A stretch of 64,000 bases of DNA from Crocinitomicaceae bacterium (GCA_028689775.1 JAQVCM010000013.1:1-64000), one strand, 5' to 3'. Positions 35,346 to 44,992 are shown, numbered from the stretch's first letter. The notes: generated from the letters alone by a model not told the origin. A program made the numbers and translations.

Positions 35346-38162
35346 ATGCCAAGAAATCATTCCATTAAATCAGTTTTAATCATCGGAAGTGGTCCGATTG
35401 TAATCGGGCAAGCCTGTGAATTTGACTACGCAGGTTCTCAAGCAGCACGTTCACTTAGAGAAGAAGGTATTGAAGTTACCTTGATAAATTCAAACCCAGC
35501 AACCATCATGACGGATAAGATTATGGCAGATCATGTCTATCTTTTACCGTTGGAAACAGCAAGCATCATCGAAATCTTGAAAAAACACAAGATTGATGCA
35601 GTTCTTCCTACCATGGGTGGTCAAACAGCTTTGAATCTTGCGATTGAGTGTGAAGAAATGGGTATTTGGGAGGAATACGGTGTTGAAATGATTGGTGTGG
35701 ACATCAAAGCCATCGAAATCACTGAAAACAGAGAGTCTTTCAGAGAATTGATGTTGGAGATTGGTATTCCAATGGCTCCACAGCAAACCGCTAAATCATT
35801 TCTTGAAGGAAAAGGAATTGCACAAAATTTTGGTTTCCCACTTTGTATTAGAGCATCATTTACTTTGGGCGGAGCCGGAGCATCTATCGTGCACGATCCG
35901 AAAGAGTTTGATGATTTATTAGAGCGCGGCCTGCAATTGTCTCCGATTCACGAAGTGATGATTGACAAAGCATTGCTTGGATGGAAAGAATTTGAATTAG
36001 AACTTTTACGTGATGCCAACGACAACGTAGTCATCATTTGCTCGATAGAAAATTTTGACCCGATGGGAATTCACACAGGCGACTCCATTACGGTTGCGCC
36101 AGCGATGACTTTATCGGATTCAACATACCAACGCATGCGTGACATGGCCATTAAAATGATGCGTTCCATTGGAAATTTTGCTGGAGGTTGTAACGTTCAG
36201 TTTGCAGTTTCTCCAGATGAAAACGAAGAAATCATCGCAATTGAAATTAATCCACGTGTTTCTCGTTCATCCGCATTGGCATCCAAAGCAACGGGATATC
36301 CAATTGCAAAAATTGCTTCTAAATTAGCCATTGGGTATCATTTAGATGAATTGAACAATCAAATTACAGGAAATACTTCTGCTTTGTTTGAACCAACGTT
36401 GGACTATGTGATTGTGAAAATACCAAGATGGAACTTTAACAAATTCCCAGGTACAGATCGACGTTTAGGACTTCAAATGAAATCAGTTGGTGAAGTAATG
36501 GGAATTGGAAGATCTTTCCAAGAAGCATTGCAAAAAGCCTGTCAATCTCTTGAAATCAATCGAAATGGTTTGGGAGCTGACGGGAAAGAATTAACCGATC
36601 AAGCAGAGATTTTATATTCCTTAGAGCACGCAAGTTGGAACAGACTTTTCCACGTGTACGATGCAATTAAACTTGGAATACCATTTAAAACGATTCAAGA
36701 AAAAACGAAAATTGACATTTGGTTCTTGAAACAAATCGAAGATCTGATCAAAGAGGAGCGAAAAATTGAAAAATACAATTTAAGCAACCTTCCGAAAGAA
36801 CTTCTTTTCTCTGCCAAACAAAAAGGTTATGCTGACCGTCAAATTGCACATTTACTAAGATGTTTAGAGTCTGAAGTATATGACAAGCGAACGGAAATGG
36901 GAATTCAACGCGTTTACAAAATGGTGGATACTTGTGCTGCAGAATTTGAAGCACAAACTCCATATTATTATTCTACGTTTGAATACGAAAACGAAAGTGT
37001 TCGCTCTGACAAGAAAAAAGTAATCGTTTTAGGTTCTGGTCCAAACCGTATTGGTCAAGGAATTGAATTTGATTACAGTTGTGTTCACGGTGTAATGGCT
37101 GCAAAAGAATGTGGTTATGAGACAATTATGATCAATTGTAATCCTGAAACAGTTTCTACGGATTTTGATACAGCTGACAAATTATATTTTGAACCTGTTT
37201 TCTGGGAACACATTTATGACATCATCAAGCACGAAGATCCAGTTGGAGTGATCGTGCAATTGGGTGGTCAAACGGCTTTGAAATTAGCTAAGAAATTAGA
37301 ACGTTTCGGAATCAAAATTTTAGGAACAAGCTTCGAAGCGTTGGATTTAGCAGAAGACCGCGGTCGATTCTCTAAATTGCTCGAAGAAAACAACATTCTT
37401 TTCCCTCAATATGGCGTAGTTGAAGATGCTGAACAAGCAATTGAACTTTCAAAAGGTCTTGGTTTCCCATTATTAGTTCGTCCTTCATACGTGTTGGGTG
37501 GACAAAAAATGAAAATCGTGATCAACGAAGAAGAATTAGAAACGCACGTGATTGACATCATCAGTGAAATGGGTGACAACCAAATTTTGTTGGATCACTT
37601 CATTGGTGGAGCGATTGAAGCAGAGGCGGATGCAATTTGCGATGGAGAAGATGTGTACATCATCGGAATCATGCAACACATCGAGCCAGCTGGAATTCAC
37701 TCTGGTGACTCGTACGCATTGCTACCTCCTTATAACTTGGGTGACTTTGTGATGTTGCAAATTGAGGAAATCACACGTAAAGTTGCTTTAGCTTTGAAAA
37801 CGGTTGGTTTGATTAACATTCAGTTTGCGATTAAAGATGATAAAGTATATGTGATTGAGGCAAATCCAAGAGCTTCTAGAACAGTTCCGTTCATTGCAAA
37901 AGCGTACGACGAACCGTATGTAAATTACGCTACGAAAGTAATGTTGGGTCACGCAAAAGTGAAGGATTTCAATTTCCAACCACGTAAAGAAGGTTATGCG
38001 ATTAAAATTCCGGTTTTCTCTTACGAGAAATTTCCAGATGTGAAAAAAGAGTTAGGTCCAGAAATGAAATCTACAGGTGAAGGAATACGTTTCATCAAAA
38101 ACTTGAAAGATCCATTCTTTACCAAAATTTACGCAGAAAGAAACATGCACTTATCTAAATAA
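35346..38162 (+). CDS. carB: Carbamoyl-phosphate synthase large subunit
   Basis: 938 aa. It makes carbamoyl phosphate from bicarbonate, ammonia (from CarA) and two ATP for arginine and pyrimidine synthesis. The two homologous halves each have a pre-ATP-grasp Rossmann start (IGSGPIVIGQACEFDYAGSQA at about 12-32; LGSGPNRIGQGIEFDYSCVHG near 560) and an ATP-grasp domain (ASFTLGGAGASIV; PSYVLGGQKMKIV). The E. coli subunit has 1073 residues; this one ends near IKNLKDPFFTKIYAERNMH, so the C-terminal MGS-like allosteric domain for UMP and ornithine is absent, as is common in Bacteroidota. carA is not in the window. A DUF4834 gene begins 2 bases after the stop codon. Confidence 0.97.
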   Translation: MPRNHSIKSVLIIGSGPIVIGQACEFDYAGSQAARSLREEGIEVTLINSNPATIMTDKIMADHVYLLPLETASIIEILKKHKIDAVLPTMGGQTALNLAIECEEMGIWEEYGVEMIGVDIKAIEITENRESFRELMLEIGIPMAPQQTAKSFLEGKGIAQNFGFPLCIRASFTLGGAGASIVHDPKEFDDLLERGLQLSPIHEVMIDKALLGWKEFELELLRDANDNVVIICSIENFDPMGIHTGDSITVAPAMTLSDSTYQRMRDMAIKMMRSIGNFAGGCNVQFAVSPDENEEIIAIEINPRVSRSSALASKATGYPIAKIASKLAIGYHLDELNNQITGNTSALFEPTLDYVIVKIPRWNFNKFPGTDRRLGLQMKSVGEVMGIGRSFQEALQKACQSLEINRNGLGADGKELTDQAEILYSLEHASWNRLFHVYDAIKLGIPFKTIQEKTKIDIWFLKQIEDLIKEERKIEKYNLSNLPKELLFSAKQKGYADRQIAHLLRCLESEVYDKRTEMGIQRVYKMVDTCAAEFEAQTPYYYSTFEYENESVRSDKKKVIVLGSGPNRIGQGIEFDYSCVHGVMAAKECGYETIMINCNPETVSTDFDTADKLYFEPVFWEHIYDIIKHEDPVGVIVQLGGQTALKLAKKLERFGIKILGTSFEALDLAEDRGRFSKLLEENNILFPQYGVVEDAEQAIELSKGLGFPLLVRPSYVLGGQKMKIVINEEELETHVIDIISEMGDNQILLDHFIGGAIEAEADAICDGEDVYIIGIMQHIEPAGIHSGDSYALLPPYNLGDFVMLQIEEITRKVALALKTVGLINIQFAIKDDKVYVIEANPRASRTVPFIAKAYDEPYVNYATKVMLGHAKVKDFNFQPRKEGYAIKIPVFSYEKFPDVKKELGPEMKSTGEGIRFIKNLKDPFFTKIYAERNMHLSK

Positions 38163-38164
38163 AA

Positions 38165-38407
38165 ATGGGAGTAATTCGAACCATCTTAATCATCATCGGT
38201 GTGAGCGTAATTTTTCGCTTCATTGGACAGGTGATGAATGGTAGGCGCAATCAAGCGGATGAAAAGGTAGCGAAGGATCGCCAAGATGCAATCGACAAAC
38301 AAAAACAGTATGTTGAGAGAAATCAAGGGAAGGTGAACATCGTTTCCAAGCAGGCGCCACCGTCAACTCCTTTTGAAGACGTTGATTACGAAGAAGTGAA
38401 AAGATAA
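38165..38407 (+). CDS. DUF4834 family small membrane-anchored protein
   Basis: 80 aa. One N-terminal transmembrane helix (about 5-22, IRTILIIIGVSVIFRFIG) is followed by a charged tail with GKVNIVSKQ and a C-terminal FEDVDYEEV, the conserved end of the DUF4834 family. Function is unknown. It starts 2 bases after carB and is surely co-transcribed, ending at a strong terminator. Confidence 0.8.
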   Translation: MGVIRTILIIIGVSVIFRFIGQVMNGRRNQADEKVAKDRQDAIDKQKQYVERNQGKVNIVSKQAPPSTPFEDVDYEEVKR

Positions 38408-38422
38408 GAAAAATACATTTTT

Positions 38423-38457
38423 AAAATCCACAGAAAATTATTTCTGTGGATTTTTTT
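38423..38457 (+). terminator. Intrinsic terminator of the carB operon
   Basis: AAATCCACAGAAA at 38424-38436 pairs with TTTCTGTGGATTT around ATTAT, followed by a run of Ts ending at 38457. Confidence 0.9.
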
Positions 38458-38582
38458 GGTTTATTTCCAAATTTGCTCAGCTTTCAGTAACTTCATCCAA
38501 ATTTTAAAAGAAGGGTCTTTAAAAACCTGGTATAAATTCCAATTTTCGAAATCTAAAACGAGAATTAATTGAAACTAAAACT

Positions 38583-41500
38583 ATGAACATCAATCAATTT
38601 TTTAAAAAGAACTGGATTCATCTTGTTGCTGTTTTGGCAATGTTTATTTTAACTGCTGCTTATTTCAGCATGCAATTTAAAGGATACGGTTTGAAACAAC
38701 ACGACGTTGCGCAATTCAAAGGAATGTCCAATGAAATTACGACCTATCGAGATCAAACCGGGAAAGAAACCTTGTGGACCAACTCGATGTTTGGAGGAAT
38801 GCCATCTGCGCAAATTTCGTATGTCTACGATGGAAACTATGCCAAATCTTTTGTCAACGGATTCTTTAAAATCTTTGAAGTTCCCGCAGGAGCAGTCCTC
38901 ATCTCAATGCTTGGTTTTTACATCTTGATGATGTGTCTGAGAATCAATCCGTGGATTGGTCTTTTGGGTGCAATAGCTTATGGGTTTGCAAGTTATGACA
39001 TCATCATCCTGCAAGCAGGACACAACACCAAAGCGATCGCTGCAGCATTTATGGCGCCAACATTGGGTGCATTCATCATGGCTTATCAGCGGAATTTGAA
39101 ATGGGGAATTATTCTTTCTGCTATTTTTATGGCCTTTGAGCTTTCAGCCAATCACTTTCAAATTACCTATTACTTCGCGTTTTTATTGGTGGCAGTTGGA
39201 ATCGTATTTTTCTTGGATGCAATTAAAAATAAAACCTATAAAAATTTCTTTTTAGCCACCGCTGGAATTTTAGCAGCATACGGTTTGGCCTTGGTGATCA
39301 ACATGGGAAACATTACCATTACCAACGATTACGCCAAGCATACAACCCGTGGTGGAAATGATTTGAAGCTAAATCCGGATGGAACTTCCAATGAAAAAAC
39401 AGCTACGAAAGGATTGGATAGAGAATACGTAACACAATGGAGTTATGGAATTGGTGAATCGTTTACTTTGATTTCTCCGTATGTGAAAGGTGGTGGAACG
39501 GTTGCGTTAGGCGATAGTCCATTTGTTGAAAATGCAGAAAACAGTGATCTTTCAGCAGAACAAATTCGTGGTGCCATGAATTACCCGGTTTATTGGGGCG
39601 ATCAACCAATGACTTCTGGACCTGTGTACATTGGAATCATTGTTTTTTTAATGGCTTTATTGGGAATGTTCTTCTTGAAAACGCCTTTAAAATGGGCTTT
39701 TTTAGCAGTTACTATTTTAACCTTGATGCTTTCGTGGGGGAAAAATTTAATGGGATTGACGGATTTTTTCCTAGATCACGTTCCTGGATACAACAAATTT
39801 AGAGCGGTTACCATTATTCTGATGGTCACGGGATTAATTTTCCCAATCATCGGAGCGATGTTGCTTGATAAATTTGTGAAAGAAAGAGAAACCATCAAAG
39901 AAAAGAAAAAACTGTTCTTAGCCGTGAGTGGCGGATTATTGGTTTTCTTACTTCTTTTGAAATTTGTAGGATTAAATGACAATTATTCATCCGAAGGTGA
40001 TCAACGTCAAATGGCGTCTATCGCGCAGCAAGCGGAAGGAGTGAAGCAGCAAATCAGAAGTCAGATTCTATCTGAAAATCCTGAAACGTTGAAAACGCAA
40101 TACAACATCGATGTCAATAATCCGGAGCAAGTAGAAGCGTTTGTGAATACACAAGCCAAACAATACATTCCAAACATTGACATGGAATCCATTCAAACGA
40201 TTCGAAAATCAATTTTTCAATCAAGTATGAATCGTTCCATTTTGTTCTTATTATTAGGAGCAGGATTGTTATCTCTGTTGTTTTACACGGAAATAAAATC
40301 TGAATTTGTAGTTTTGGGATTAATTGCCATTGTTGCAATTGATTTGATTTCAGTTTCAAGTAATTACCTTGGAAATGAATTAGTGGATGAAAATCGACCA
40401 GATTCATACAAATACTGGGATAAAAAAGCATTTACCATGTATCCAATTGTTGCCAGCGCGGCAGATGAAGAAATCATGGCAAATGAATTGGCGGAAAATC
40501 CTTCCTTGGCAGCAATTGTTGAAAAAGGGAAGAAAGAAGGAGAAGCAAAAGCAGATGAATTAGGCTTCTTTGAAGGACCAGAAGTTCGAAGAGTTCAAGA
40601 CATGTATCGTTTCTACGAATTAAACATGCACACCAATTACCGTGTGTTTGATTTAAGCGGCGGATTCAACAGTGCGAATTCATCCTATTTTCACAAGGCT
40701 CTAGGCGGTTATCACGGAGCTAAATTGAGAAGCATTCAGAATTTATTCGACTTTCATTTATCCAAATCCAACAATCGGGTTTATGACATGCTGAACGTGA
40801 AATACTTCTTACAGCAAGATCAAGAAGGAAAAACAGTTGCAAGACCAAATCCATCAGCAATGGGGAACGCTTGGTTGGTTAAAGAAATCAAAACATTTGC
40901 TACACCAGACGAAGAAATCAATGCACTTGGAAGTTTGTTTGAATTCAGCGACAAAGGTTTGGGTACATTCTTAGTAAATGGTCAAGCAACTCAAAAAGCA
41001 GTGGTAACTGGTTCAGAATCTTTGAAGTATGTATTGAAAGGCGACACTGTAAATGTTCCTTTATCAAACGGTTTGCGAAAAGACATGGAAGCGGTTATGG
41101 TGATGGACATCAATGGTAAAACGGATTACATTTTGAAACAAATGTTAGCCATGGATACCGCAAAATCATTTTTACAATTGCTTGATTTGAAAGTTATTTC
41201 TGAATTTAATCCACGTGAAATGGCGGTGATGTTGGAGTCAGAAGCTAAAAAGATTTCTTCGAGAGCGTATACCGCTGAAGGAAATGTGAAAATGACATCC
41301 TATTTACCAAATAAAATCACCTACGAAGCAAATACTTCTGGAAAACAATTTGTCGTTTTCTCTGAAGTATATTATGCTGACGGCTGGAAAGCATTTGTAG
41401 ACGGGAAAGAAACTCCAATTGTAAAAACAAATTACATTTTACGTGGAATTGAAGTTCCAGGAGGAAAACATCAAATAGAATTAGTGTATGATTTACCATC

Positions 41501-41603
41501 TTTCCATACGTCAAATACCTTGGCGAGAATTGGGTCAATCATCTTGTTTTTACTACTGGCTGGAGGAATTTTCTTAGAGTTTAGAAAGAAAAAAACAGCT
41601 TAG
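38583..41603 (+). CDS. YfhO-family polytopic membrane protein
   Basis: 1006 aa. About a dozen transmembrane helices fill residues 10-580, with the first-loop motif LKQHDVAQFKGM and FGGMPSAQIS, then a large extracytoplasmic domain of about 370 residues (NMHTNYRVFDLSGGFNSANSSYFHKALGGYHGAKL; KYFLQQDQEGK) and a final membrane helix near 980-1000. This matches the YfhO family, GT-C-like membrane proteins thought to move lipid-linked sugars onto cell-wall polymers or proteins. In Firmicutes YfhO glycosylates lipoteichoic acid; Bacteroidota lack that polymer, so the acceptor is unknown. It is followed by a large inverted repeat. Confidence 0.9.
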   Translation: MNINQFFKKNWIHLVAVLAMFILTAAYFSMQFKGYGLKQHDVAQFKGMSNEITTYRDQTGKETLWTNSMFGGMPSAQISYVYDGNYAKSFVNGFFKIFEVPAGAVLISMLGFYILMMCLRINPWIGLLGAIAYGFASYDIIILQAGHNTKAIAAAFMAPTLGAFIMAYQRNLKWGIILSAIFMAFELSANHFQITYYFAFLLVAVGIVFFLDAIKNKTYKNFFLATAGILAAYGLALVINMGNITITNDYAKHTTRGGNDLKLNPDGTSNEKTATKGLDREYVTQWSYGIGESFTLISPYVKGGGTVALGDSPFVENAENSDLSAEQIRGAMNYPVYWGDQPMTSGPVYIGIIVFLMALLGMFFLKTPLKWAFLAVTILTLMLSWGKNLMGLTDFFLDHVPGYNKFRAVTIILMVTGLIFPIIGAMLLDKFVKERETIKEKKKLFLAVSGGLLVFLLLLKFVGLNDNYSSEGDQRQMASIAQQAEGVKQQIRSQILSENPETLKTQYNIDVNNPEQVEAFVNTQAKQYIPNIDMESIQTIRKSIFQSSMNRSILFLLLGAGLLSLLFYTEIKSEFVVLGLIAIVAIDLISVSSNYLGNELVDENRPDSYKYWDKKAFTMYPIVASAADEEIMANELAENPSLAAIVEKGKKEGEAKADELGFFEGPEVRRVQDMYRFYELNMHTNYRVFDLSGGFNSANSSYFHKALGGYHGAKLRSIQNLFDFHLSKSNNRVYDMLNVKYFLQQDQEGKTVARPNPSAMGNAWLVKEIKTFATPDEEINALGSLFEFSDKGLGTFLVNGQATQKAVVTGSESLKYVLKGDTVNVPLSNGLRKDMEAVMVMDINGKTDYILKQMLAMDTAKSFLQLLDLKVISEFNPREMAVMLESEAKKISSRAYTAEGNVKMTSYLPNKITYEANTSGKQFVVFSEVYYADGWKAFVDGKETPIVKTNYILRGIEVPGGKHQIELVYDLPSFHTSNTLARIGSIILFLLLAGGIFLEFRKKKTA

Positions 41604-41623
41604 ATGTGTTTGCGTGTTCATTA

Positions 41624-41720
41624 ACCGCAAAGAAACGCAAGAATTGATGCGAAGAGCGCAAAGTTGTTTAAGTATAGCTTTGCGCTCTTTGCGTATTTTT
41701 AAATTGCGTTTCTTTGCGGT
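41624..41720. terminator. Nested long inverted repeat between convergent genes (bidirectional terminator-like)
   Basis: Outer arms ACCGCAAAGAAACGCAA (41624-41640) and TTGCGTTTCTTTGCGGT (41704-41720) are perfectly complementary over 17 bp. Inside them, AAGAGCGCAAAG (41652-41663) pairs with CTTTGCGCTCTT (41678-41689). The arms consist of variations on CGCAAAG, a word found in many Bacteroidota intergenic repeats. Ts follow the inner stem, and A and T runs flank the outer one. The element lies between the YfhO gene and the glycosyltransferase reading toward it, so it can end both transcripts. Confidence 0.8.
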
Positions 41721-41728
41721 AAAAAAAA

Positions 41729-43027
41729 TCATTCCATAATTCTTTCCGCCAAAGCCTCAGCTTGATTCCTGCGAGAAAACTGTTCAACGCCTCTAAAGGT
41801 AGCGGTACTCCCTTTTAAATTTGCTTGAATAAATTCTTTCATAGATTCCACATCATTCGCAGTGAAAAAGGCACCTGAATCGGTTTGCTGAATAATTTTT
41901 GCTGCATCACCATCAATTGGACCAATTCCTAAAATCAATTTCTTAATTGCCAAGTATTCAAATATTTTACCGGTGGTAATTGATTTATCGTTCTTGGTTT
42001 TTGGAATCATTAAAATCAAGAGATCAGCTGAATTCAATTGCGCAGGAACTTCATCGTGTGGAATATATGCTTTTTTAGTAATCGAAAAAGATTTCCCGTA
42101 TTTTTCAAAAAGTTGATCGGTTTCAAAATCAAAACTTCCAATGATTTCCAGTTTAATTTTCAATTTCTCTGCTGCAGTCAATAAATCGATCGCTTCTAAA
42201 ATACTTTGAAAAGGATAATCGATCGATGCAGTTCCCAAATACACGATTTTGAACGAATCCGTTTTTATTTTGTTCGGTAACTGTTGAAAATCAGCAGGAT
42301 CAAAACCATTTTGAAGTAATATAAATTTCTCCTTCGAAATCTTAGATGACTTTTGAAGTAATATTTCTATCAAATTTTCGCCGACAGTCAGAATAGAATC
42401 TGCTTGTTCCAAAACTGCTTTTTCTTTCTGAGCATTCAGCTTTTTAGCCAAAGCAGTTTGCATCAGCAAATCGTTGTAAAAAATATCTGTCCAAGGATCT
42501 CTAAAATCAGCAAACCAGTGCATCTTTGGAAATTTCTGTTTGATTTTCAATCCAATCAAATGGGTTGAATGCGGAGTTCCTGTGGTGATGATTGTTTCAA
42601 TTCCTTCTGCTGAAATCAATCTCAGTGCTTCTTTCAATGCATGTTTATTCCAACCGATTCGGGCATCTGGAATGAAGAAGTTTCCGCGGACAAAACGCAT
42701 TGTTTTTTCTACAAAACCAATGTCCTGAGAGGAACTAGCAAATCCACCGTACGGAACTTTCTTGGTTTTCTTGATTTTTTTGTACCAATCCAAAACTTCA
42801 AAGGATTTGGTCTTAAACACTTTTAAATCAGGTGAAACATCCGCTAAAAGCGTTTCATCCAGCAGCGGATAGCTTGCGAAATTTTCGTCAACAGTTAAGA
42901 TAATGGGTTCTATTCCAAATTCGGGAAGGTATTTACTCAACTTCAACCAACGTTGAACTCCAGCTCCGCCGCTTGGTGGCCAATAATAGGTGATGATTAA
43001 TACTTTCTTTTTAACGGGAGAATTCAC
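41729..43027 (-). CDS. Glycosyltransferase, GT4-like (GT-B fold)
   Basis: 433 aa if translation begins at the GTG at 43027 (MNSPVKKKVLIITYYWPPSGG). The open frame extends to an ATG at 43150 that would overlap the divergent flippase gene, and a TAnnTTTG box lies inside that extension, so the shorter form is preferred. The N-terminal motif ITYYWPPSGGAGVQRWLKL and HWFADFRDPW are typical of this GT4 subgroup. The donor half has LQNGFD, YLGTASIDYPFQSILEAI, and GKIFEYLAIKKLILGIGP with the EX7E-type glutamate. It likely adds a sugar to a surface polysaccharide or glycan; a flippase is divergently encoded next door. Confidence 0.87.
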   Translation of the reverse strand: MNSPVKKKVLIITYYWPPSGGAGVQRWLKLSKYLPEFGIEPIILTVDENFASYPLLDETLLADVSPDLKVFKTKSFEVLDWYKKIKKTKKVPYGGFASSSQDIGFVEKTMRFVRGNFFIPDARIGWNKHALKEALRLISAEGIETIITTGTPHSTHLIGLKIKQKFPKMHWFADFRDPWTDIFYNDLLMQTALAKKLNAQKEKAVLEQADSILTVGENLIEILLQKSSKISKEKFILLQNGFDPADFQQLPNKIKTDSFKIVYLGTASIDYPFQSILEAIDLLTAAEKLKIKLEIIGSFDFETDQLFEKYGKSFSITKKAYIPHDEVPAQLNSADLLILMIPKTKNDKSITTGKIFEYLAIKKLILGIGPIDGDAAKIIQQTDSGAFFTANDVESMKEFIQANLKGSTATFRGVEQFSRRNQAEALAERIME

Positions 43028-43057
43028 AAATACCTTATTAATATGGTTGAATGCTAA

Positions 43058-43065
43058 CAAAGATA
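43058..43065 (-). promoter_or_regulatory. -7 promoter box for the glycosyltransferase
   Basis: TATCTTTG reads from 43065 to 43058 on the minus strand, 30 bases before the GTG at 43027. It lies inside the longer possible reading frame and so argues for the shorter protein. Confidence 0.45.
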
Positions 43066-43135
43066 ACCAAACTCTGTCGAACTGATCGGTTTCTAATCCA
43101 TCTTTTTCATTAAATTTACGACATAAAATTTCTAA

Positions 43136-44641
43136 ATGGGTTTTGTTCAAAAAGATGCTTTACGTACCATGATTCTTTCCTACGCAGGATTAACCTTGGG
43201 CTATTTAAACAAAGGCGTACTTTTTCTGATTTTCTTAACCACCGATGAAATTGGTTTAATCAACTTAATTCTAACCTTGGGATTTTTATTTGCCCAATTC
43301 TCAAACTTAGGGAGTATTTATGCGACCTGGAAGTACTTTCCGTTTTTCAGGAATGAGGAGAAGAAAAATTACGGTTTTTTACTCTTAACAACACTCATTG
43401 TACTCGCAGGTTCCTTGATTTTTACAGTTTTAGCGATCGTTTTGAAAGATCAAATTAGCGCTTATTATTCTGTAAAATCGCAGCTTTTTGTAGATTACTA
43501 TTATTGGATTATTCCCGTCGGAATCGCCAACGTGTTTTTCTTACTTTTTGAGAATTACCTCAGAGGTTTGTATAAAAACTTAATTTCAGTGTTGTCCTAC
43601 GAGGTGATTTTAAGAGGATTTACACTCGTTGCGATTTTATTATACGGATTTAAATGGATTCATTTTCAGGTTTTTCTACTTATAACTTGCATGTTGTATT
43701 TCGTGCCAACCATTATTTTATTCATCTATTTGATTAAAATTAAAGAACTTCATTTTTCAATTTCCTCCATTACCGTTCCCAAAAGGTTTAGACGAATTGT
43801 GATCAATTTCAGCATGTTGAGTTATGTCAATACCTTGGGGACTTTAATTGTTGCTTCGCTCGATGCCTTGATGATTGCGGCTTTTTTAGGTTTGAGTGCC
43901 ACTGGAGTTTATACCACCATCATCTTTCTAGCCAGTGCTTTACAAGTTCCGTTTAGATCGCTTACCAGAATTACAGGTCCTTTAGTGGCTTTGTATTGGA
44001 AAGAAAAAAACATGGTGAAAATGGATGAACTGTACAAAAAATCCAGTTCTGCTTTACTTGTTATTTCTTTGTATTTATTCATGTTGATTTGGATCAATCG
44101 AATTGAAATATTCAGCACGCTCAGACCCGAGTTTATGGAAGGAATTCCTGTGTTTTTATTCATCATGATTGGTAGAATTACGGATATGTATTTCGGAATC
44201 AATGGAAATATCTTCATTACTTCCAAAAAATACAGATACGATTTACTCTTCACGCTTGCTCTTTTAGTGATCGTTTATTCGCTAAATTATTGGTTAATTC
44301 CGATTTACGGAATCACAGGAGCTGCAATTTCAACTGGTTTGGCGTATGTATTCTACAATTTTGGCAGACTTGCATTTATCTATTTTGCCTACGACCTTCA
44401 TCCGTTTACGAAAAGTCAGATGAAAGTGCTCGTTTTGTTTGCCTTGAATGTCGTATTATTTGAGCTGATGCCAACGGTTTTTAGTCATAAGTTTTTGGAA
44501 ATTATTTTCAATTCTGCGCTTTTTTCGGCAACATTTATTCTTGTTATCTATGCATTGAATTTAGAACCTGAAATTAAAAATTACATCAAAAAAGGTTTGA
44601 GTTTTGTGCAAGCGAAGGTTTTCAAAAAACAAGTGTTTTAG
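43136..44641 (+). CDS. Polysaccharide biosynthesis flippase, Wzx/MOP superfamily
   Basis: 501 aa with 14 or so hydrophobic helices and the opening pattern LSYAGLTLGYLNKGVLFLIFLTTDEIGLINLILTLG. The later SMLSYVNTLGTLIVASLDALMIAAFLGLSATGVYTTIIFLASALQVPFRSL is typical of oligosaccharide flippases that turn lipid-linked sugars across the inner membrane. The cargo is unknown. It begins divergently from the glycosyltransferase at 41729-43027. A soluble basic tail (FVQAKVFKKQVF) ends the protein. Confidence 0.9.
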   Translation: MGFVQKDALRTMILSYAGLTLGYLNKGVLFLIFLTTDEIGLINLILTLGFLFAQFSNLGSIYATWKYFPFFRNEEKKNYGFLLLTTLIVLAGSLIFTVLAIVLKDQISAYYSVKSQLFVDYYYWIIPVGIANVFFLLFENYLRGLYKNLISVLSYEVILRGFTLVAILLYGFKWIHFQVFLLITCMLYFVPTIILFIYLIKIKELHFSISSITVPKRFRRIVINFSMLSYVNTLGTLIVASLDALMIAAFLGLSATGVYTTIIFLASALQVPFRSLTRITGPLVALYWKEKNMVKMDELYKKSSSALLVISLYLFMLIWINRIEIFSTLRPEFMEGIPVFLFIMIGRITDMYFGINGNIFITSKKYRYDLLFTLALLVIVYSLNYWLIPIYGITGAAISTGLAYVFYNFGRLAFIYFAYDLHPFTKSQMKVLVLFALNVVLFELMPTVFSHKFLEIIFNSALFSATFILVIYALNLEPEIKNYIKKGLSFVQAKVFKKQVF

Positions 44642-44648
44642 TTCATCA

Positions 44649-44776
44649 AATCCCGAAGGGATGAAATTATTCTAAAATCTGGTAAATCAAAAAACTCTTT
44701 AATCCCGAAGGGATGACATTTTTATGTGGGTGAATAATGTCAACCACTCCCGATACTTATCTGGAGGGTTTTTAAA
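44649..44776. repeat. Dispersed intergenic repeat with AATCCCGAAGGGATGA motifs
   Basis: AATCCCGAAGGGATGA occurs at 44649-44664 and again at 44701-44716. The ATCCCGAAGGGAT core is palindromic apart from its centre. A second imperfect palindrome, CACTCCCGATACTTATCTGGAGGG, follows near 44745-44770. Elements of this kind are scattered through many Bacteroidota genomes. Short minus-strand open frames covering the region are not genes. Confidence 0.65.
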
Positions 44777-44946
44777 AAAATGACGATTCCGATTTTTTTT
44801 TAAAAATTCAGTCTTTCGGACTTTCAAAAAAGGAAGAAAAGAAGAAATATGAATAGAACAATCTCGAAAAGATGACAATCTTAAGCAGCTTCGGGAAGTA
44901 AATGAGAAATTCAAAATTTAGAATTACAGCTATTTGACACAAACCC
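44777..44946. other. AT-rich remainder of the intergenic region before the STAS gene
   Basis: No gene or clear element beyond poly-T/poly-A tracts and short CTTTCGGAC-type words that look like further decayed repeat. Confidence 0.4.
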
Positions 44947-44976
44947 TTGTCATGCAGTATATTTTTATTACTTTTG
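44947..44976 (+). promoter_or_regulatory. Complete promoter: TTG, 19-base spacer, TACTTTTG
   Basis: TTG at 44947-44949 and TACTTTTG (TAnnTTTG) at 44969-44976 are separated by 19 bases, the best match to the Bacteroidota housekeeping promoter in the window. It lies 16 bases upstream of the STAS gene start. Confidence 0.75.
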
Positions 44977-44992
44977 ACCGAACTTTGACAAT

